Positions 35,381 through 44,464 of a DNA stretch of 64,000 nucleotides are shown here, piece after piece. Within the stretch, counting starts at the first letter, position 1. Each line of letters opens with the position of its first letter. The notes beneath the pieces were generated by a model. That model worked only from the letters and a program-made list of their open reading frames with translations, had not been told where the DNA came from and made no database searches. The DNA comes from Pedobacter glucosidilyticus (GTDB lineage: Bacteria; Bacteroidota; Bacteroidia; Sphingobacteriales; Sphingobacteriaceae): contig NZ_DLHN01000019.1 in assembly GCF_002483235.1 (NCBI RefSeq), positions 16,464 to 80,463 of the forward strand, given 5' to 3'. A program made the position numbers and the translations under genes.

Positions 35381-36157
35381 TTGGAAATTATAGCACTTAA
35401 AGAAGGTTCATACTCTGTAGATTCATCAAAGAAATTTATCCCTTTTGATCCTAGCATTCATCAAGCAAGTGAAAGACCTGCTTCATTGTTTATACACATC
35501 AATCCGTTTTTGATTAAAACTGAAAAGGAATTATTAATTCTAGATACGGGTTTAGGTTATCATGATGAGAAAGGCAATCTTATTTTACATGAAAATATTA
35601 AAAAAGCAGGTTATCATCCGGATGATGTTACTAAAGTTTTAATGTCTCATTTGCATTACGACCATAGCGGTGGGATGGTTTGGAATAATCAGGGCAAATT
35701 AGAACCTAGCTTTGCTAACGCAGAATACATTATCCAAAGGGGCGAGTGGGAAACGGCTTATGCCAAGCAATCATCCTCATACAAAACAGAGATTTTTGAT
35801 GTGATACAAAGATCAGGACAAGTTCATTTTATTGATGGAAATGGAATCTTAACCGATGAAATTAGTTATGAACTTACCGGTGGACATTGTGAATTTCACC
35901 AAGTGTATTTTATCAAAAATACAGAACATGAGATTTTCTTCGGCGGCGATGTAGTGCCTGAACCAGAACAGTTACAAAGAAATTTTATAGCTAAATATGA
36001 TTTTGATGGAAAATTAGCTAAAGATTTAAGGACTGAATATGGTAAAAAAGCAGCACAAAACAATTGGATTTGCTTATTTTATCATGCTAAAAACAGAACT
36101 ATCGGTACAGTAAAAGAAGACGAACAAGGAAATATTACGGTAAGTGCTTTTAGTTAA
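35381..36157 (+). CDS. Metallo-beta-lactamase-fold hydrolase
   Basis: A 258-residue MBL-fold protein with the metal-binding HLHYDH motif at residues 90-95, a further histidine in GGHCEFHQ near 169 and aspartate in GGDVVPEP near 190. The substrate is not clear; the N-terminal FIHINPFLIKTEKELLILDTGLGYHDEKG segment is like quorum-quenching lactonase and related hydrolases. The start is a TTG, since no ATG lies in frame before the conserved N-terminus. It is convergent with the response regulator, with an eight-base overlap. Confidence 0.8.
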   Translation: MEIIALKEGSYSVDSSKKFIPFDPSIHQASERPASLFIHINPFLIKTEKELLILDTGLGYHDEKGNLILHENIKKAGYHPDDVTKVLMSHLHYDHSGGMVWNNQGKLEPSFANAEYIIQRGEWETAYAKQSSSYKTEIFDVIQRSGQVHFIDGNGILTDEISYELTGGHCEFHQVYFIKNTEHEIFFGGDVVPEPEQLQRNFIAKYDFDGKLAKDLRTEYGKKAAQNNWICLFYHAKNRTIGTVKEDEQGNITVSAFS

Positions 36158-36560
36158 TACCTAAACTATCATACAAACTCTTTATTTTTTCTACAGTTAA
36201 TGGTTTAGAAATAAATTTATTTACTGTAGAAAAAGTTTTTGATTTACTGATATCATCATTGTACACAGATGAAGAAAGCATATTGATAACTATCTTTTTT
36301 GATAGCTGATGAGCTATTTTAGCGTACTCTTCTAAAAACTCCCATCCATTCATAACAGGCATATTGATATCTAAAAAAATAATATCAGGAAGCTCTTCTT
36401 GATTATTTAACCCAGAAATTATATAATCTATCCCTTCTTGTCCATTTAAACAAGTAGAAACTTTTGCTCTTGGTGGTATCTTGTCTATTAGTTTAGCGGC
36501 TATAAAATTATTGATTTCGTCATCATCAATAATTAAAATATGTAAGGCTTGATTCATCAT
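36150..36560 (-). CDS. Single-domain response regulator
   Basis: A 136-residue receiver domain with no output domain. Acidic residues D12 and D13, the phosphoacceptor D64 (IIFLDINMPVMNGWEF), the LSSS switch serines and the conserved lysine of KFISKP are all present. Stand-alone receivers typically pass phosphate to another protein. The two histidine kinases in the window (37628 and 48352) are possible partners, but linkage is not shown by sequence. Confidence 0.9.
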   Translation of the reverse strand: MMNQALHILIIDDDEINNFIAAKLIDKIPPRAKVSTCLNGQEGIDYIISGLNNQEELPDIIFLDINMPVMNGWEFLEEYAKIAHQLSKKIVINMLSSSVYNDDISKSKTFSTVNKFISKPLTVEKIKSLYDSLGIN

Positions 36561-36880
36561 ATATGGGCTCTTTTACGAAAGAGTTTAAATAAAGTTTTTA
36601 TTAATTATAAAGTTTCGACTTAGCCTAATAAAATTATTCCGCTATTATAATCATTAATCATAATTGATACAGTATAATTTAAAATTTGTTTCAAGTTTTA
36701 TACCATAAATATTCATTCATAAAGATTAATCATTTATAGCCTATATCAGGAATATAATACCACATTTTAATTTTTATTCATTTAACATTTAAAGTTGTAG
36801 TGCTATTTGGGAAACATTTATTGGGGACAAATATACACTATTGGTTAATTACAAGCATTATTTTCTACACAAAATAAAAA
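36561..36880. other. AT-rich gene-free region with a possible promoter
   Basis: About 320 bases between the response regulator and yceI have no credible ORF. On the minus strand TATATTTG (36828-36835) matches the TAnnTTTG box exactly, with a TTG about 16 bases upstream; if active, it would give the response regulator a leader of roughly 260 bases. No repeats or stable RNA structure were recognised in the rest. Confidence 0.4.
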
Positions 36881-36908
36881 AGGGGATAAAGTGTTTATAC
36901 TTATCCCC
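36876..36908 (-). terminator. Terminator after yceI
   Basis: A stem GGGGATAA/TTATCCCC with an 11-base loop lies 31 bases past the yceI stop codon and is followed on the minus strand by six U. Confidence 0.8.
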
Positions 36909-36938
36909 CTTATTGATGATTTTAAATAATTCTATTGC

Positions 36939-37526
36939 TTATTTTTTAGCAACTAAATTGATATTAAGCTCGAAATCATCATTAATTGCTTTATCTCCTA
37001 AACTATCAAAGAAACTTTTAGAACCGTATTTGATATCATATTTAGTTCTATCTACTTTAACACCTTGAGCAACTGCTACCAAAACACCATTCTTAATACT
37101 TACAGCGGCAGGAAATGTTATAGGCTGGGTAATCCCTTTTATAGTTAAATTACCAGTAATATTTACTTTTCCTGAACTAACAGGAGTAACTTTAGTAATC
37201 GTAAATTTTGATTGTGAATATTTATCTACTCCAAAAAAATCATCGGCTTTTAAGTGTCCTAACAATTTTGCGTTCATTTCACCTTCTAAATCAGTTACCG
37301 TCATACTGTTCATATTGATGATGAAATTACCTCCAGATAACGCATTTCCATTATAGTTTAATACGCCTGATGAAAGTTTGATTTCACCACGGTGCTCACC
37401 TGTAACTTTTTTACCAATCCATTCGATTTTTGATTTTTGAGTATCAACCTTATACTCTACAGCAGCAGGCTTAAATGCCACCATAATCATGCTTACTAAA
37501 GCAATTAATAATATTCCTTTTTTCAT
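36939..37526 (-). CDS. YceI family periplasmic protein
   Basis: A 195-residue secreted lipocalin-like protein. The signal peptide (MKKGILLIALVSMIMVAFKP) is followed by VDTQKSKIEWIGKKVTGEHRGEIKLSSG, typical of the YceI fold. YceI proteins form an extended beta barrel that binds polyisoprenoid lipids in characterised members; the ligand here is unknown. A consensus promoter and a perfect 24-bp palindrome directly upstream suggest control by a dimeric repressor. Confidence 0.92.
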   Translation of the reverse strand: MKKGILLIALVSMIMVAFKPAAVEYKVDTQKSKIEWIGKKVTGEHRGEIKLSSGVLNYNGNALSGGNFIINMNSMTVTDLEGEMNAKLLGHLKADDFFGVDKYSQSKFTITKVTPVSSGKVNITGNLTIKGITQPITFPAAVSIKNGVLVAVAQGVKVDRTKYDIKYGSKSFFDSLGDKAINDDFELNINLVAKK

Positions 37527-37545
37527 AATTTTTAATTTTGTATTG

Positions 37546-37585
37546 CAAACCTACATAAATAATTTACATGTTTAAACATGTAAAT
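37546..37585 (-). promoter_or_regulatory. yceI promoter with an operator-like 24-bp palindrome
   Basis: On the minus strand TAGGTTTG (37546-37553) matches TAnnTTTG exactly, 19 bases before the yceI start codon. Eight bases upstream of it is a perfect 24-bp palindrome (37562-37585) with half-sites ATTTACATGTTT/AAACATGTAAAT. Its place over the -33/-7 spacer fits a repressor site. Symmetric ACATG-type sites are typical of MarR-family dimers, but no such regulator is in the window. Confidence 0.65.
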
Positions 37586-37627
37586 ATCAATTTACATTAA
37601 ACTGACATTATTAAAAGCTGTTTAAAC

Positions 37628-39829
37628 CTAGTCAAATTGATTAAATCTCAGGATAAAAGTACTACCTACATTTAGCTGGCTACTTACTTCTATGGATGCA
37701 CCTAAAGATTCTAAATGTGATTTTAATATAAATAAACCTAATCCTTTACCTTCAATATTTTCATGAAATCTTTGATACAAACCAAAAATTTTATCTCCAT
37801 TTTTTTTCATATCAATGCCCAAACCATTATCAGAAACTTTTAAGACAACTTGATTTTCTACTTTAAGTGCTGATATATTTATTTCTAAATTTCTATCATT
37901 TGATTTATACTTTAAAGCATTGGTTAATAAACAATAAATAGCACTTTCAAAATATTGCTTAGGATAAAACAGAACATTTTCTTCAAAATACAATCTTATT
38001 TTGGCGTTGGCTTTTACTATTTGAGGCTCTAGGGAAGTAATTACTTTTACGAACTCTTCCTCTAGATTAATTTCAACTGGATATTTATTTTCTGATGCGA
38101 TTTGATGAGATACAATTTCTATCAAATCATTTAATACATTACTGAGTTTTTGAATAGAGATATTTATTTTATCAATAATAATGACTTGTTCGTGATTTAA
38201 ATCAGGAAGATGCAACATATTAAACAGTGTTTCCAGATTTACTATAGGTGCTCTTAGATTATGAGAAGTGATATATGCAAACTTTTTAAGCTCGTTATTG
38301 CTTCTCAGTAATTCTTCAGAAACTTTGATGAGTTGAAACTCTTTACGTTTGATGGTATCTATATTGATAACAATGCCCGATACAATATGCTTACTTATTT
38401 GCTCTCCAAAAGTAAAGGAAGCCATAACATATAAATAATCTCCATGATTACTTTTTAATCTAAATTGTACAATTTGCTGCTTTTCAATACTGTTTCTAAA
38501 TCGTAGAAAACTTTTAACAACATTTAATCTGTCATCGGGATGTATATAATGGAGTAAATTTATTTGATTTAATGTTTCTTGATAAGTTATTCCTAAGATT
38601 TCGCACCAATCTTTACTCACAAAAGCTCTTTGTTGGTGTAAATCCCAATCCCAAAGACCAATATTTGCACTTTTTATAGCCAACTTTAACTTTTGTTCAT
38701 TCCTTTTAGCCAAGCTTTCGGCAGCTTTTCTGCTTTCAATTTCTGCCGATAACTCTGCTGTTTTAATTCTAACTCTTTTCCTCAATTGCCAATTGATAAA
38801 AGAAATAATAACGATAACAATTAAAACAACAATACTTAGATAAATTAAGGGTTTAAGCCATTTACTTAAGCTACGATCTTCTGCGTTGTAGATAAAATCC
38901 TTTAAAGTTAAATCTTTGTTTGCAATACCTAATTGTTGGTAAATTTGAAGCATATACTGCCACCTACCTAAATTCATGTGACCAATTTGTACTAAATCTG
39001 GCATGATTAGCTTTCTTACTTCTGCTGCTTCTACTTTCAAAAAAGCTTTATTATTACCATACTCTTTAACACCTGGCAATGTTAGAATATAGGTAATCAT
39101 TTCATCCTCATGTGCTAGCGCATATTCCCAGCCTTTTAAAGTTGCCCTAATAAATCCATCTGTTACTTGAGTATTGTGGTAGGCAAAAGATTTTGTTGTA
39201 AACAAAACATCTCCATAAAAATCAACACCATATTCTACTGGCCTAATCATATTAAGCTTTAAACCCAATTGATGAAGTCTTTGTGGTTGTGTGGTAATAT
39301 AAGTAACAACAGCATCGGCTTTGCCGTCGGCAATTTCTTCTGAATCTTTTTTTCTCGGGATTATATTTATTAAGTCTTCCTTTATACCTTCTTTTAGTAA
39401 AGTAGCTTTAACAATATTCCATCCTTGGTCTTGATCTGCTAAGATTGTTTTACCTATTAAATCGGAAGGTTTTAATATATTTTTTTCTTTTAAACTTAAG
39501 ACTACATAGGGAGATGATTGCATGATAGTTGCTAAAACAACTAAAGGATTCTTTTTAGAGTTTCTAAGAATTATATTAGGATCAAAAATTGCGATGTCTG
39601 CTCTGCCTCTTAAAACTTCATTGATAGGTGATACAGATGGACCTCCAGAAATTAACTGAACATTTAAACCTTCTTCTTTATAATACCCTTTAATAAGTGC
39701 CGCATAATAACCTGCAAACTGAAATTGATGACGCCATTTGAGCTGAAGCTTAATCGTGTCTTTTTCAGAAGCATTTAAAATTTTAAGTACTAAAAGAAAG
39801 CTAGTTAAAAATGATATTAAAAACCGCAT
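37628..39829 (-). CDS. Histidine kinase with periplasmic THI5/NMT1-like binding domain and PAS domain
   Basis: This 733-residue protein links a substrate-binding domain to a sensor kinase. After a signal peptide, residues about 22-300 resemble NMT1/THI5-type binding proteins (LKWRHQFQFAGYYAALIKGY, then YYKEEGLNVQLISGGPSVSP). A transmembrane helix (about 327-349) and a short coiled coil follow, then a PAS domain (about 380-495), a HisKA region with the phosphoacceptor histidine 523 in YITSHNLRAP, and an HATPase with the SDNGLGID and GKGLGLFI boxes. THI5/NMT1-like domains bind thiamine-precursor-like or other small ligands in transporters. Here the domain would act as an extracellular sensor. 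No ABC permease is adjacent. Confidence 0.9.
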   Translation of the reverse strand: MRFLISFLTSFLLVLKILNASEKDTIKLQLKWRHQFQFAGYYAALIKGYYKEEGLNVQLISGGPSVSPINEVLRGRADIAIFDPNIILRNSKKNPLVVLATIMQSSPYVVLSLKEKNILKPSDLIGKTILADQDQGWNIVKATLLKEGIKEDLINIIPRKKDSEEIADGKADAVVTYITTQPQRLHQLGLKLNMIRPVEYGVDFYGDVLFTTKSFAYHNTQVTDGFIRATLKGWEYALAHEDEMITYILTLPGVKEYGNNKAFLKVEAAEVRKLIMPDLVQIGHMNLGRWQYMLQIYQQLGIANKDLTLKDFIYNAEDRSLSKWLKPLIYLSIVVLIVIVIISFINWQLRKRVRIKTAELSAEIESRKAAESLAKRNEQKLKLAIKSANIGLWDWDLHQQRAFVSKDWCEILGITYQETLNQINLLHYIHPDDRLNVVKSFLRFRNSIEKQQIVQFRLKSNHGDYLYVMASFTFGEQISKHIVSGIVINIDTIKRKEFQLIKVSEELLRSNNELKKFAYITSHNLRAPIVNLETLFNMLHLPDLNHEQVIIIDKINISIQKLSNVLNDLIEIVSHQIASENKYPVEINLEEEFVKVITSLEPQIVKANAKIRLYFEENVLFYPKQYFESAIYCLLTNALKYKSNDRNLEINISALKVENQVVLKVSDNGLGIDMKKNGDKIFGLYQRFHENIEGKGLGLFILKSHLESLGASIEVSSQLNVGSTFILRFNQFD

Positions 39830-39903
39830 ACCTATAGCTAAAACATAATTTTAATGACAATATTTTTCTTGTAAAATATTTATTTTATGTTTTAAACTTA
39901 AAC

Positions 39904-39932
39904 AAAAAAAGCTGGATAATCCAGCTTTTTTT
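39904..39932 (-). terminator. Terminator between gcvP and the THI5-type kinase
   Basis: A stem of six A plus GCTGGAT paired with ATCCAGC plus a T run, almost without a loop, lies 24 bases past the gcvP stop codon. The symmetry makes it usable in both directions. Confidence 0.8.
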
Positions 39933-39955
39933 TATGAATGAAAATATTCTCTTTC

Positions 39956-42838
39956 TTAAACAGTTTCCTCTACATAAGTTTCTAATGGTGGGCAAGAACA
40001 AATTAAAGTTCTATCGCCATGGGTATCATTAACCCTACCTACAGAAGGCCAAAACTTATATTGAGTTACATAAGCTAATGGAAATGCCGCTTTTTGTCTT
40101 GTGTAAGGTTTATCCCAATCATTACCAGTAACTACTGCTGCTGTATGTGGAGCATTCTTTAAAGGATTATTGAGTTTATCCAATAAACCAGTTTCAATAT
40201 CAGCTATTTCATTTCTGATAGCTATCATAGCATCGCAGAAACGGTCTAACTCGTGTTTAGGTTCAGATTCTGTAGGCTCCACCATCACCGTACCAGCAAC
40301 AGGAAATGAAACCGTTGGTGCATGGAAACCGTAATCCATCAATCTTTTAGCGATATCTGTAACCTCGATACCTAAAGTTTTGAACTCTCGGCAATCTAAA
40401 ATCATCTCATGTGCACATCTTCCGTTTGCCCCTGAGTATAATACTGGATAATATTGTTCTAACCTAGCTTTAATATAATTTGCATTTAAAATAGCATATT
40501 TAGTAGCGTTAGTTAAACCCTCTGCGCCCATCATCGCAATGTAAGCATGAGAAATTAACAGAATAGACGCAGAACCCCATGGTGCCGCCGATACTGCATG
40601 TATAGATTTCTCTTGACTAATATTTACCACGGCATGGCCTGGTAAATACGGAACTAAATGTTTAGCTACACCAATTGGCCCCATACCTGGACCACCTCCA
40701 CCATGTGGAATACAGAATGTTTTATGCAAATTTAGGTGACAAACATCGGCACCAATATTAGCCGGAGATGTTAAACCTACTTGTGCGTTCATATTGGCAC
40801 CATCCATATAAACCTGCCCTCCATGCTGATGGATAATATCGCAGATTTCTATGATAGACTCTTCAAAAACACCATGGGTAGATGGATAGGTAACCATTAA
40901 ACAGCTTAAGTTGGCAGAGTGCTCTTCTGCTTTTGCTCTTAAATCTTCAACATCAATATTACCTTTTTCATCGCATTTTGTCACCACGATTTTCATACCA
41001 GCCATAGCAGCGGAAGCTGGGTTTGTACCATGTGCAGAAGATGGAATTAAAGCAATATTTCTATGGAAATCTCCTCTATCTTGATGATAAGCCCTGATAA
41101 CCATTAAACCTGCATACTCACCCTGTGCACCTGCATTTGGTTGTAAGCTCATCGAGGCAAAGCCGGTTATTTCGCTTAACCAACGGTTTAATTCATCCAT
41201 AATTTGCATATAACCACCAGTTTGATCTATTGGCGCAAAAGGATGTAAGTTTCCAAACTCTGGCCAAGTAACCGGAATCATTTCTGTGGTAGCATTTAAT
41301 TTCATGGTACATGAGCCTAAAGCTATCATAGAGTGGCATAAGGATAAATCTTTTGCTTCTAAAGATTTAATATAACGCAACAGCTCATGTTCTGAGTGAT
41401 GGCTATTAAAAATTGGATGTGTTAAGTAAGCTGATGTTCTCGTTAAAGAAGCAGGAATAGTAGTTGCTAAATCGCTTTTAAAAGCATCAAGATCTATATC
41501 GTTTTGATTGATACCTTTTACTTTTCCGAAGAATCTTACTAAAGTTTTAATATCTGCTACAGAGGTAGTCTCATCTATAGAAATAGTAACCGTTTCGCCT
41601 TGGTAATTTAAGTTAACCTCGTTATTTAAAGCTTCGGCTTTAATAGCATTTACCAAAGCGCCAACGTTAAATCTAACCGTATCAAAATATGTTGTGTTTT
41701 CTTGTTGATAACCCAGTTGTTGTAAAGTATTAGACAATAAAATAGCTAAGCCATGTATTCTTTCTGCTATAAGTTTAATACCTTTTGGACCATGATAAGT
41801 AGCATACATACCAGCCATAATAGCCAATAAAGCTTGTGCAGTACAAATATTTGAGGTTGCTTTATCTCTTCTGATGTGTTGCTCTCTGGTTTGTAAAGCC
41901 ATACGCAAAGCATAATTTCCATGAGCATCTATGGTTACCCCAATGATACGACCAGGCATAGACCTTTTGTACTCTTCTTTTGTAGCGAAAAAAGCAGCAT
42001 GAGGGCCACCAAAACCCATAGGAATACCAAAACGTTGGGTAGTACCAACAACAATATCAGCACCCCACTCGCCCGGAGGAGTTAATAAAGCTAAACTCAT
42101 GATATCTGCCGCAACAGTTAGCTTTATGTTTTTTTCATGAGCTTTATTAGCAAAATCGCTATAATCAAAAACTTCGCCGTTACCTGCTGGGTATTGAACA
42201 ATAGCACCAAACATATCTTCTGTTAGCTCTACGGTTCTATGGTCGCCGATAACAAGCTCTATACCGTAAGGCTGAGAACGTGTTTTTAGAATATCTATGG
42301 TTTGTGGGAATACTTCCTCAGAAACGAAGAATGTTTTTGCAGCATTATTTTTCCTTAAACTGTATTGCATAAACATCGCTTCTGCAGCTGCAGTTCCTTC
42401 ATCTAACAAAGACGCATTGGCTATTTCCATTCCGGTTAAATCTATAACCATGGTTTGGAAATTTAGTAAAGCCTGCAATCTTCCTTGTGCAATCTCTGCC
42501 TGATAAGGAGTGTATTGCGTGTACCATCCTGGGTTTTCTAGGATATTTCTTTGGATAACACCTGGTACAATAACGCCGTAATAACCTTGCCCTATATATG
42601 ATTTAAAAATCTTGTTTTTAGAAGCCGTTTGTTTAAGATGATTCAGGTATTCGAACTCACTTTTTGCCGAAGGTAAATCCATAGCACCTTTGAGACGTAT
42701 GTTTTGTGGCACTGTTTGGGCAATTAGTTCTTCTAAAGAATTTACCCCAACAGCATCTAACATTTCTTGGGTATCCTGCTCATTTGGTGCAATATGTCTT
42801 TGCTCGAACAGTTCCTGATAATCAACATTTAATTTCAT
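39956..42838 (-). CDS. gcvP: Glycine dehydrogenase (decarboxylating), P protein
   Basis: The 960-residue P protein of the glycine cleavage system decarboxylates glycine on PLP and passes the aminomethyl group to lipoylated GcvH. It is the single-chain type with both homologous halves. The PLP-lysine motif HLNLHKTFCIPHGGGGPGMG lies in the second half and the family motif SMIALGSCTMKLNATTEM begins it. No gcvT or gcvH is adjacent, as is usual in Bacteroidota. A consensus -7 box lies 24 bases upstream. Confidence 0.98.
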   Translation of the reverse strand: MKLNVDYQELFEQRHIAPNEQDTQEMLDAVGVNSLEELIAQTVPQNIRLKGAMDLPSAKSEFEYLNHLKQTASKNKIFKSYIGQGYYGVIVPGVIQRNILENPGWYTQYTPYQAEIAQGRLQALLNFQTMVIDLTGMEIANASLLDEGTAAAEAMFMQYSLRKNNAAKTFFVSEEVFPQTIDILKTRSQPYGIELVIGDHRTVELTEDMFGAIVQYPAGNGEVFDYSDFANKAHEKNIKLTVAADIMSLALLTPPGEWGADIVVGTTQRFGIPMGFGGPHAAFFATKEEYKRSMPGRIIGVTIDAHGNYALRMALQTREQHIRRDKATSNICTAQALLAIMAGMYATYHGPKGIKLIAERIHGLAILLSNTLQQLGYQQENTTYFDTVRFNVGALVNAIKAEALNNEVNLNYQGETVTISIDETTSVADIKTLVRFFGKVKGINQNDIDLDAFKSDLATTIPASLTRTSAYLTHPIFNSHHSEHELLRYIKSLEAKDLSLCHSMIALGSCTMKLNATTEMIPVTWPEFGNLHPFAPIDQTGGYMQIMDELNRWLSEITGFASMSLQPNAGAQGEYAGLMVIRAYHQDRGDFHRNIALIPSSAHGTNPASAAMAGMKIVVTKCDEKGNIDVEDLRAKAEEHSANLSCLMVTYPSTHGVFEESIIEICDIIHQHGGQVYMDGANMNAQVGLTSPANIGADVCHLNLHKTFCIPHGGGGPGMGPIGVAKHLVPYLPGHAVVNISQEKSIHAVSAAPWGSASILLISHAYIAMMGAEGLTNATKYAILNANYIKARLEQYYPVLYSGANGRCAHEMILDCREFKTLGIEVTDIAKRLMDYGFHAPTVSFPVAGTVMVEPTESEPKHELDRFCDAMIAIRNEIADIETGLLDKLNNPLKNAPHTAAVVTGNDWDKPYTRQKAAFPLAYVTQYKFWPSVGRVNDTHGDRTLICSCPPLETYVEETV

Positions 42839-42862
42839 TTAAACGGAAGTTTTTAAGATGCG

Positions 42863-42870
42863 CAAAATTA
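42863..42870 (-). promoter_or_regulatory. -7 box of gcvP
   Basis: TAATTTTG on the minus strand matches TAnnTTTG exactly and lies 24 bases before the gcvP start codon. No glycine-riboswitch-like leader fits in the short space before the gene. Confidence 0.6.
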
Positions 42871-42942
42871 TGAAAAATGAGGGTGCTTTTATAATAGAAA
42901 CAGCATGAAATTGTAAAGATTAAAATACAGTTGTTTAAAAGT

Positions 42943-43236
42943 TTAAACCTTATTCTTTGGATTTCTTTTTACGTGAAAAATAGATGCTATATAAATAGTC
43001 TTAGAGGTTTCATCTATACTGTAAATGATGATAAATGGGAATTTTTTGATAACCAGTTCTCTTAGTTCTCTTATCTTTTTGGGATAGAGTTTTGGATTTT
43101 CTGATATTAAATTAAGATGTTTATAAATCTCGGTTTTAAAATCATCACCTAAACCTAATTTTTGTTCGTGATACCAACAAAAAGCATCCAGAAATTCTTT
43201 CCTACTCTTTTTCGTTAGTAGTACTTTATAGCTCAT
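42943..43236 (-). CDS. RelE/ParE-type toxin
   Basis: A 97-residue protein of the ParE/RelE fold: VLLTKKSRKEFLDAFCWYHE (N-terminal helices), LGLGDDFKTEIYKHLNLISE, PKLYPKKIRELRELVIKKFP and FIIIYSIDETSKTIYIASIF (C-terminal strands). ParE members inhibit DNA gyrase and RelE members cut mRNA; which of the two applies cannot be decided. It overlaps its presumed antitoxin by four bases (ATGA), which confirms the pair. Confidence 0.85.
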   Translation of the reverse strand: MSYKVLLTKKSRKEFLDAFCWYHEQKLGLGDDFKTEIYKHLNLISENPKLYPKKIRELRELVIKKFPFIIIYSIDETSKTIYIASIFHVKRNPKNKV

Positions 43237-43481
43237 GAAATAGTGTTAGCTTTTATTTTCTCTATATCTACATCTATTTCTTCCAAAGAAAAAGCCTTAT
43301 TTGTACCATTCTTGCATTCTTTTATCCTGTTCTCAAAATCCTTTACTAAGTTTTTATCTTCCCACCAATTAAAATCTTTTACAATATCATCTTCTAAGAG
43401 CGCAAAAATAGCCTTGATTTTTTTTTCATCCGCTACTTTAATATATTCTTGTAATTTGATTCTTATAGCTGCAACAGTCAT
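43233..43481 (-). CDS. Antitoxin partner of the RelE/ParE-type toxin
   Basis: An 82-residue, mostly helical protein starting MTVAAIRIKLQEYIKVADEK, with a C-terminal acidic part NKAFSLEEIDVDIEKIKAN. Short antitoxin-like proteins with a SLEE..D segment precede ParE-type toxins in many Bacteroidota. The ATGA overlap with the toxin gene supports this role. No clear DNA-binding motif is recognisable. Confidence 0.75.
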   Translation of the reverse strand: MTVAAIRIKLQEYIKVADEKKIKAIFALLEDDIVKDFNWWEDKNLVKDFENRIKECKNGTNKAFSLEEIDVDIEKIKANTIS

Positions 43482-43505
43482 GATAAGTGCTTTGTGTAAA
43501 TATAA

Positions 43506-44228
43506 TTATTTCAACTGATACAAATATCTTTGAATAGTATTTTCTAAGCCTAAATAAAGTGCATCGCAAATAAGTGCATGCCCTATACTAACTTCTAACA
43601 AACCCGGTATATTTTGCGCAAAATATTGTAAGTTATGTAAGTCTAAATCATGTCCGGCATTAATACCTAAACCTACTTTATTAGCCATTTCGGCTGCTTT
43701 TACATAAGGTAAAATGGCTTTTTCTTTATCTTGATGATAATGAACAGCGTAAGACTCTGTATAAAGTTCTATCCTATCTGTACCTGTAGTTTTTGCGGCT
43801 TCTACCATTTCTGGATTAGGGTCTACGAAAATAGATACCCTGATACCAGCTTGCTTAAAAACAGCAATAACATCTTGCAAATAGTTTTGATGTTTGATGG
43901 TATCCCAACCATGGTTAGAAGTAATTTGCCCTAAAGCATCAGGTACTAAAGTTACTTGTGCGGGTTTATTCGCTAAAACCAGTTCTACAAATTTTTCTTC
44001 TTGGCAATTGCCTTCTATGTTAAATTCTGTTTGGATTTGGCCTTTTAAATCGTAAACATCTTGATAGCGAATATGTCTTTCATCGGGACGTGGATGTACG
44101 GTTATTCCTTGTGCTCCAAAACGCTCGCAGTCTAATGCTGTTTGTAATACATTAGGGTTATTACCACCTCTTGAGTTTCTTAAAGTGGCTATTTTATTGA
44201 TGTTTACTGATAATTTGGCTAATGACAT
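43506..44228 (-). CDS. pdxJ: Pyridoxine 5'-phosphate synthase
   Basis: PdxJ condenses 1-deoxyxylulose 5-phosphate with 3-amino-2-oxopropyl phosphate to pyridoxine 5'-phosphate in the DXP-dependent B6 pathway. The 240 residues start MSLAKLSVNINKIATLRNSR and include GITVHPRPDERHIRYQDV, FNIEGN, ELYTESYA and GINAGHDLDLHNL. A longer frame to 44393 exists, but it runs into a GC-rich intergenic element and its translation does not look like PdxJ, so it is rejected. Confidence 0.95.
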   Translation of the reverse strand: MSLAKLSVNINKIATLRNSRGGNNPNVLQTALDCERFGAQGITVHPRPDERHIRYQDVYDLKGQIQTEFNIEGNCQEEKFVELVLANKPAQVTLVPDALGQITSNHGWDTIKHQNYLQDVIAVFKQAGIRVSIFVDPNPEMVEAAKTTGTDRIELYTESYAVHYHQDKEKAILPYVKAAEMANKVGLGINAGHDLDLHNLQYFAQNIPGLLEVSIGHALICDALYLGLENTIQRYLYQLK

Positions 44229-44276
44229 ATACAAAGGTATCATTATGCTGTGATACTGTAAATACTTAGCACAGGT

Positions 44277-44399
44277 TTTGAAAAATAAACCGGGGCGAGG
44301 GCGATACCCCACAGGACATTTGGAGCTTTTTGCGGAAAATGGACGAGGAGTAAAGCAAAGCACCGGACTAGCCTTAAAATGAAATACTAGCATTGCTTT
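44277..44399. repeat. GC-rich, structured intergenic element upstream of pdxJ
   Basis: About 120 bases are clearly richer in G and C than the surroundings. They contain GGGGCGAGGGCGATACCCC, GGAGCTTTTTGCGGAAAATG and AAAGCAAAGCACCGG segments, with a 7-base complement AAAGCAA/TTGCTTT (44353-44359 and 44393-44399) closing the right part. The composition and lack of a natural ORF suggest a mobile or repeated non-coding element or a structured RNA. I recall similar sequence between genes in Pedobacter relatives, but that is not proof. Confidence 0.5.
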
Positions 44400-44429
44400 T
44401 CTTAATAAAATTCCTTTACAACTAAATAA

Positions 44430-44458
44430 AAAAACCGCCCTGTGGCTACAGAGCGGCT
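44430..44458 (-). terminator. Terminator after ahcY
   Basis: An inverted repeat CCGC, CTGT paired with ACAG, GCGG (one bulge on each side) around a 4-base loop is followed on the minus strand by seven U. It lies 47 bases past the ahcY stop. Confidence 0.75.
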
Positions 44459-44464
44459 TGGATT

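Noticed and set aside
42839..42942. Glycine riboswitch before gcvP
   Set aside because: The leader predicted from the -7 box is only about 17 bases, too short for an aptamer.
44229..44393. N-terminal extension of pdxJ by 55 codons
   Set aside because: The extension is translated GC-rich intergenic element; PdxJ proteins begin at MSLAKLSVNINK or close to it.
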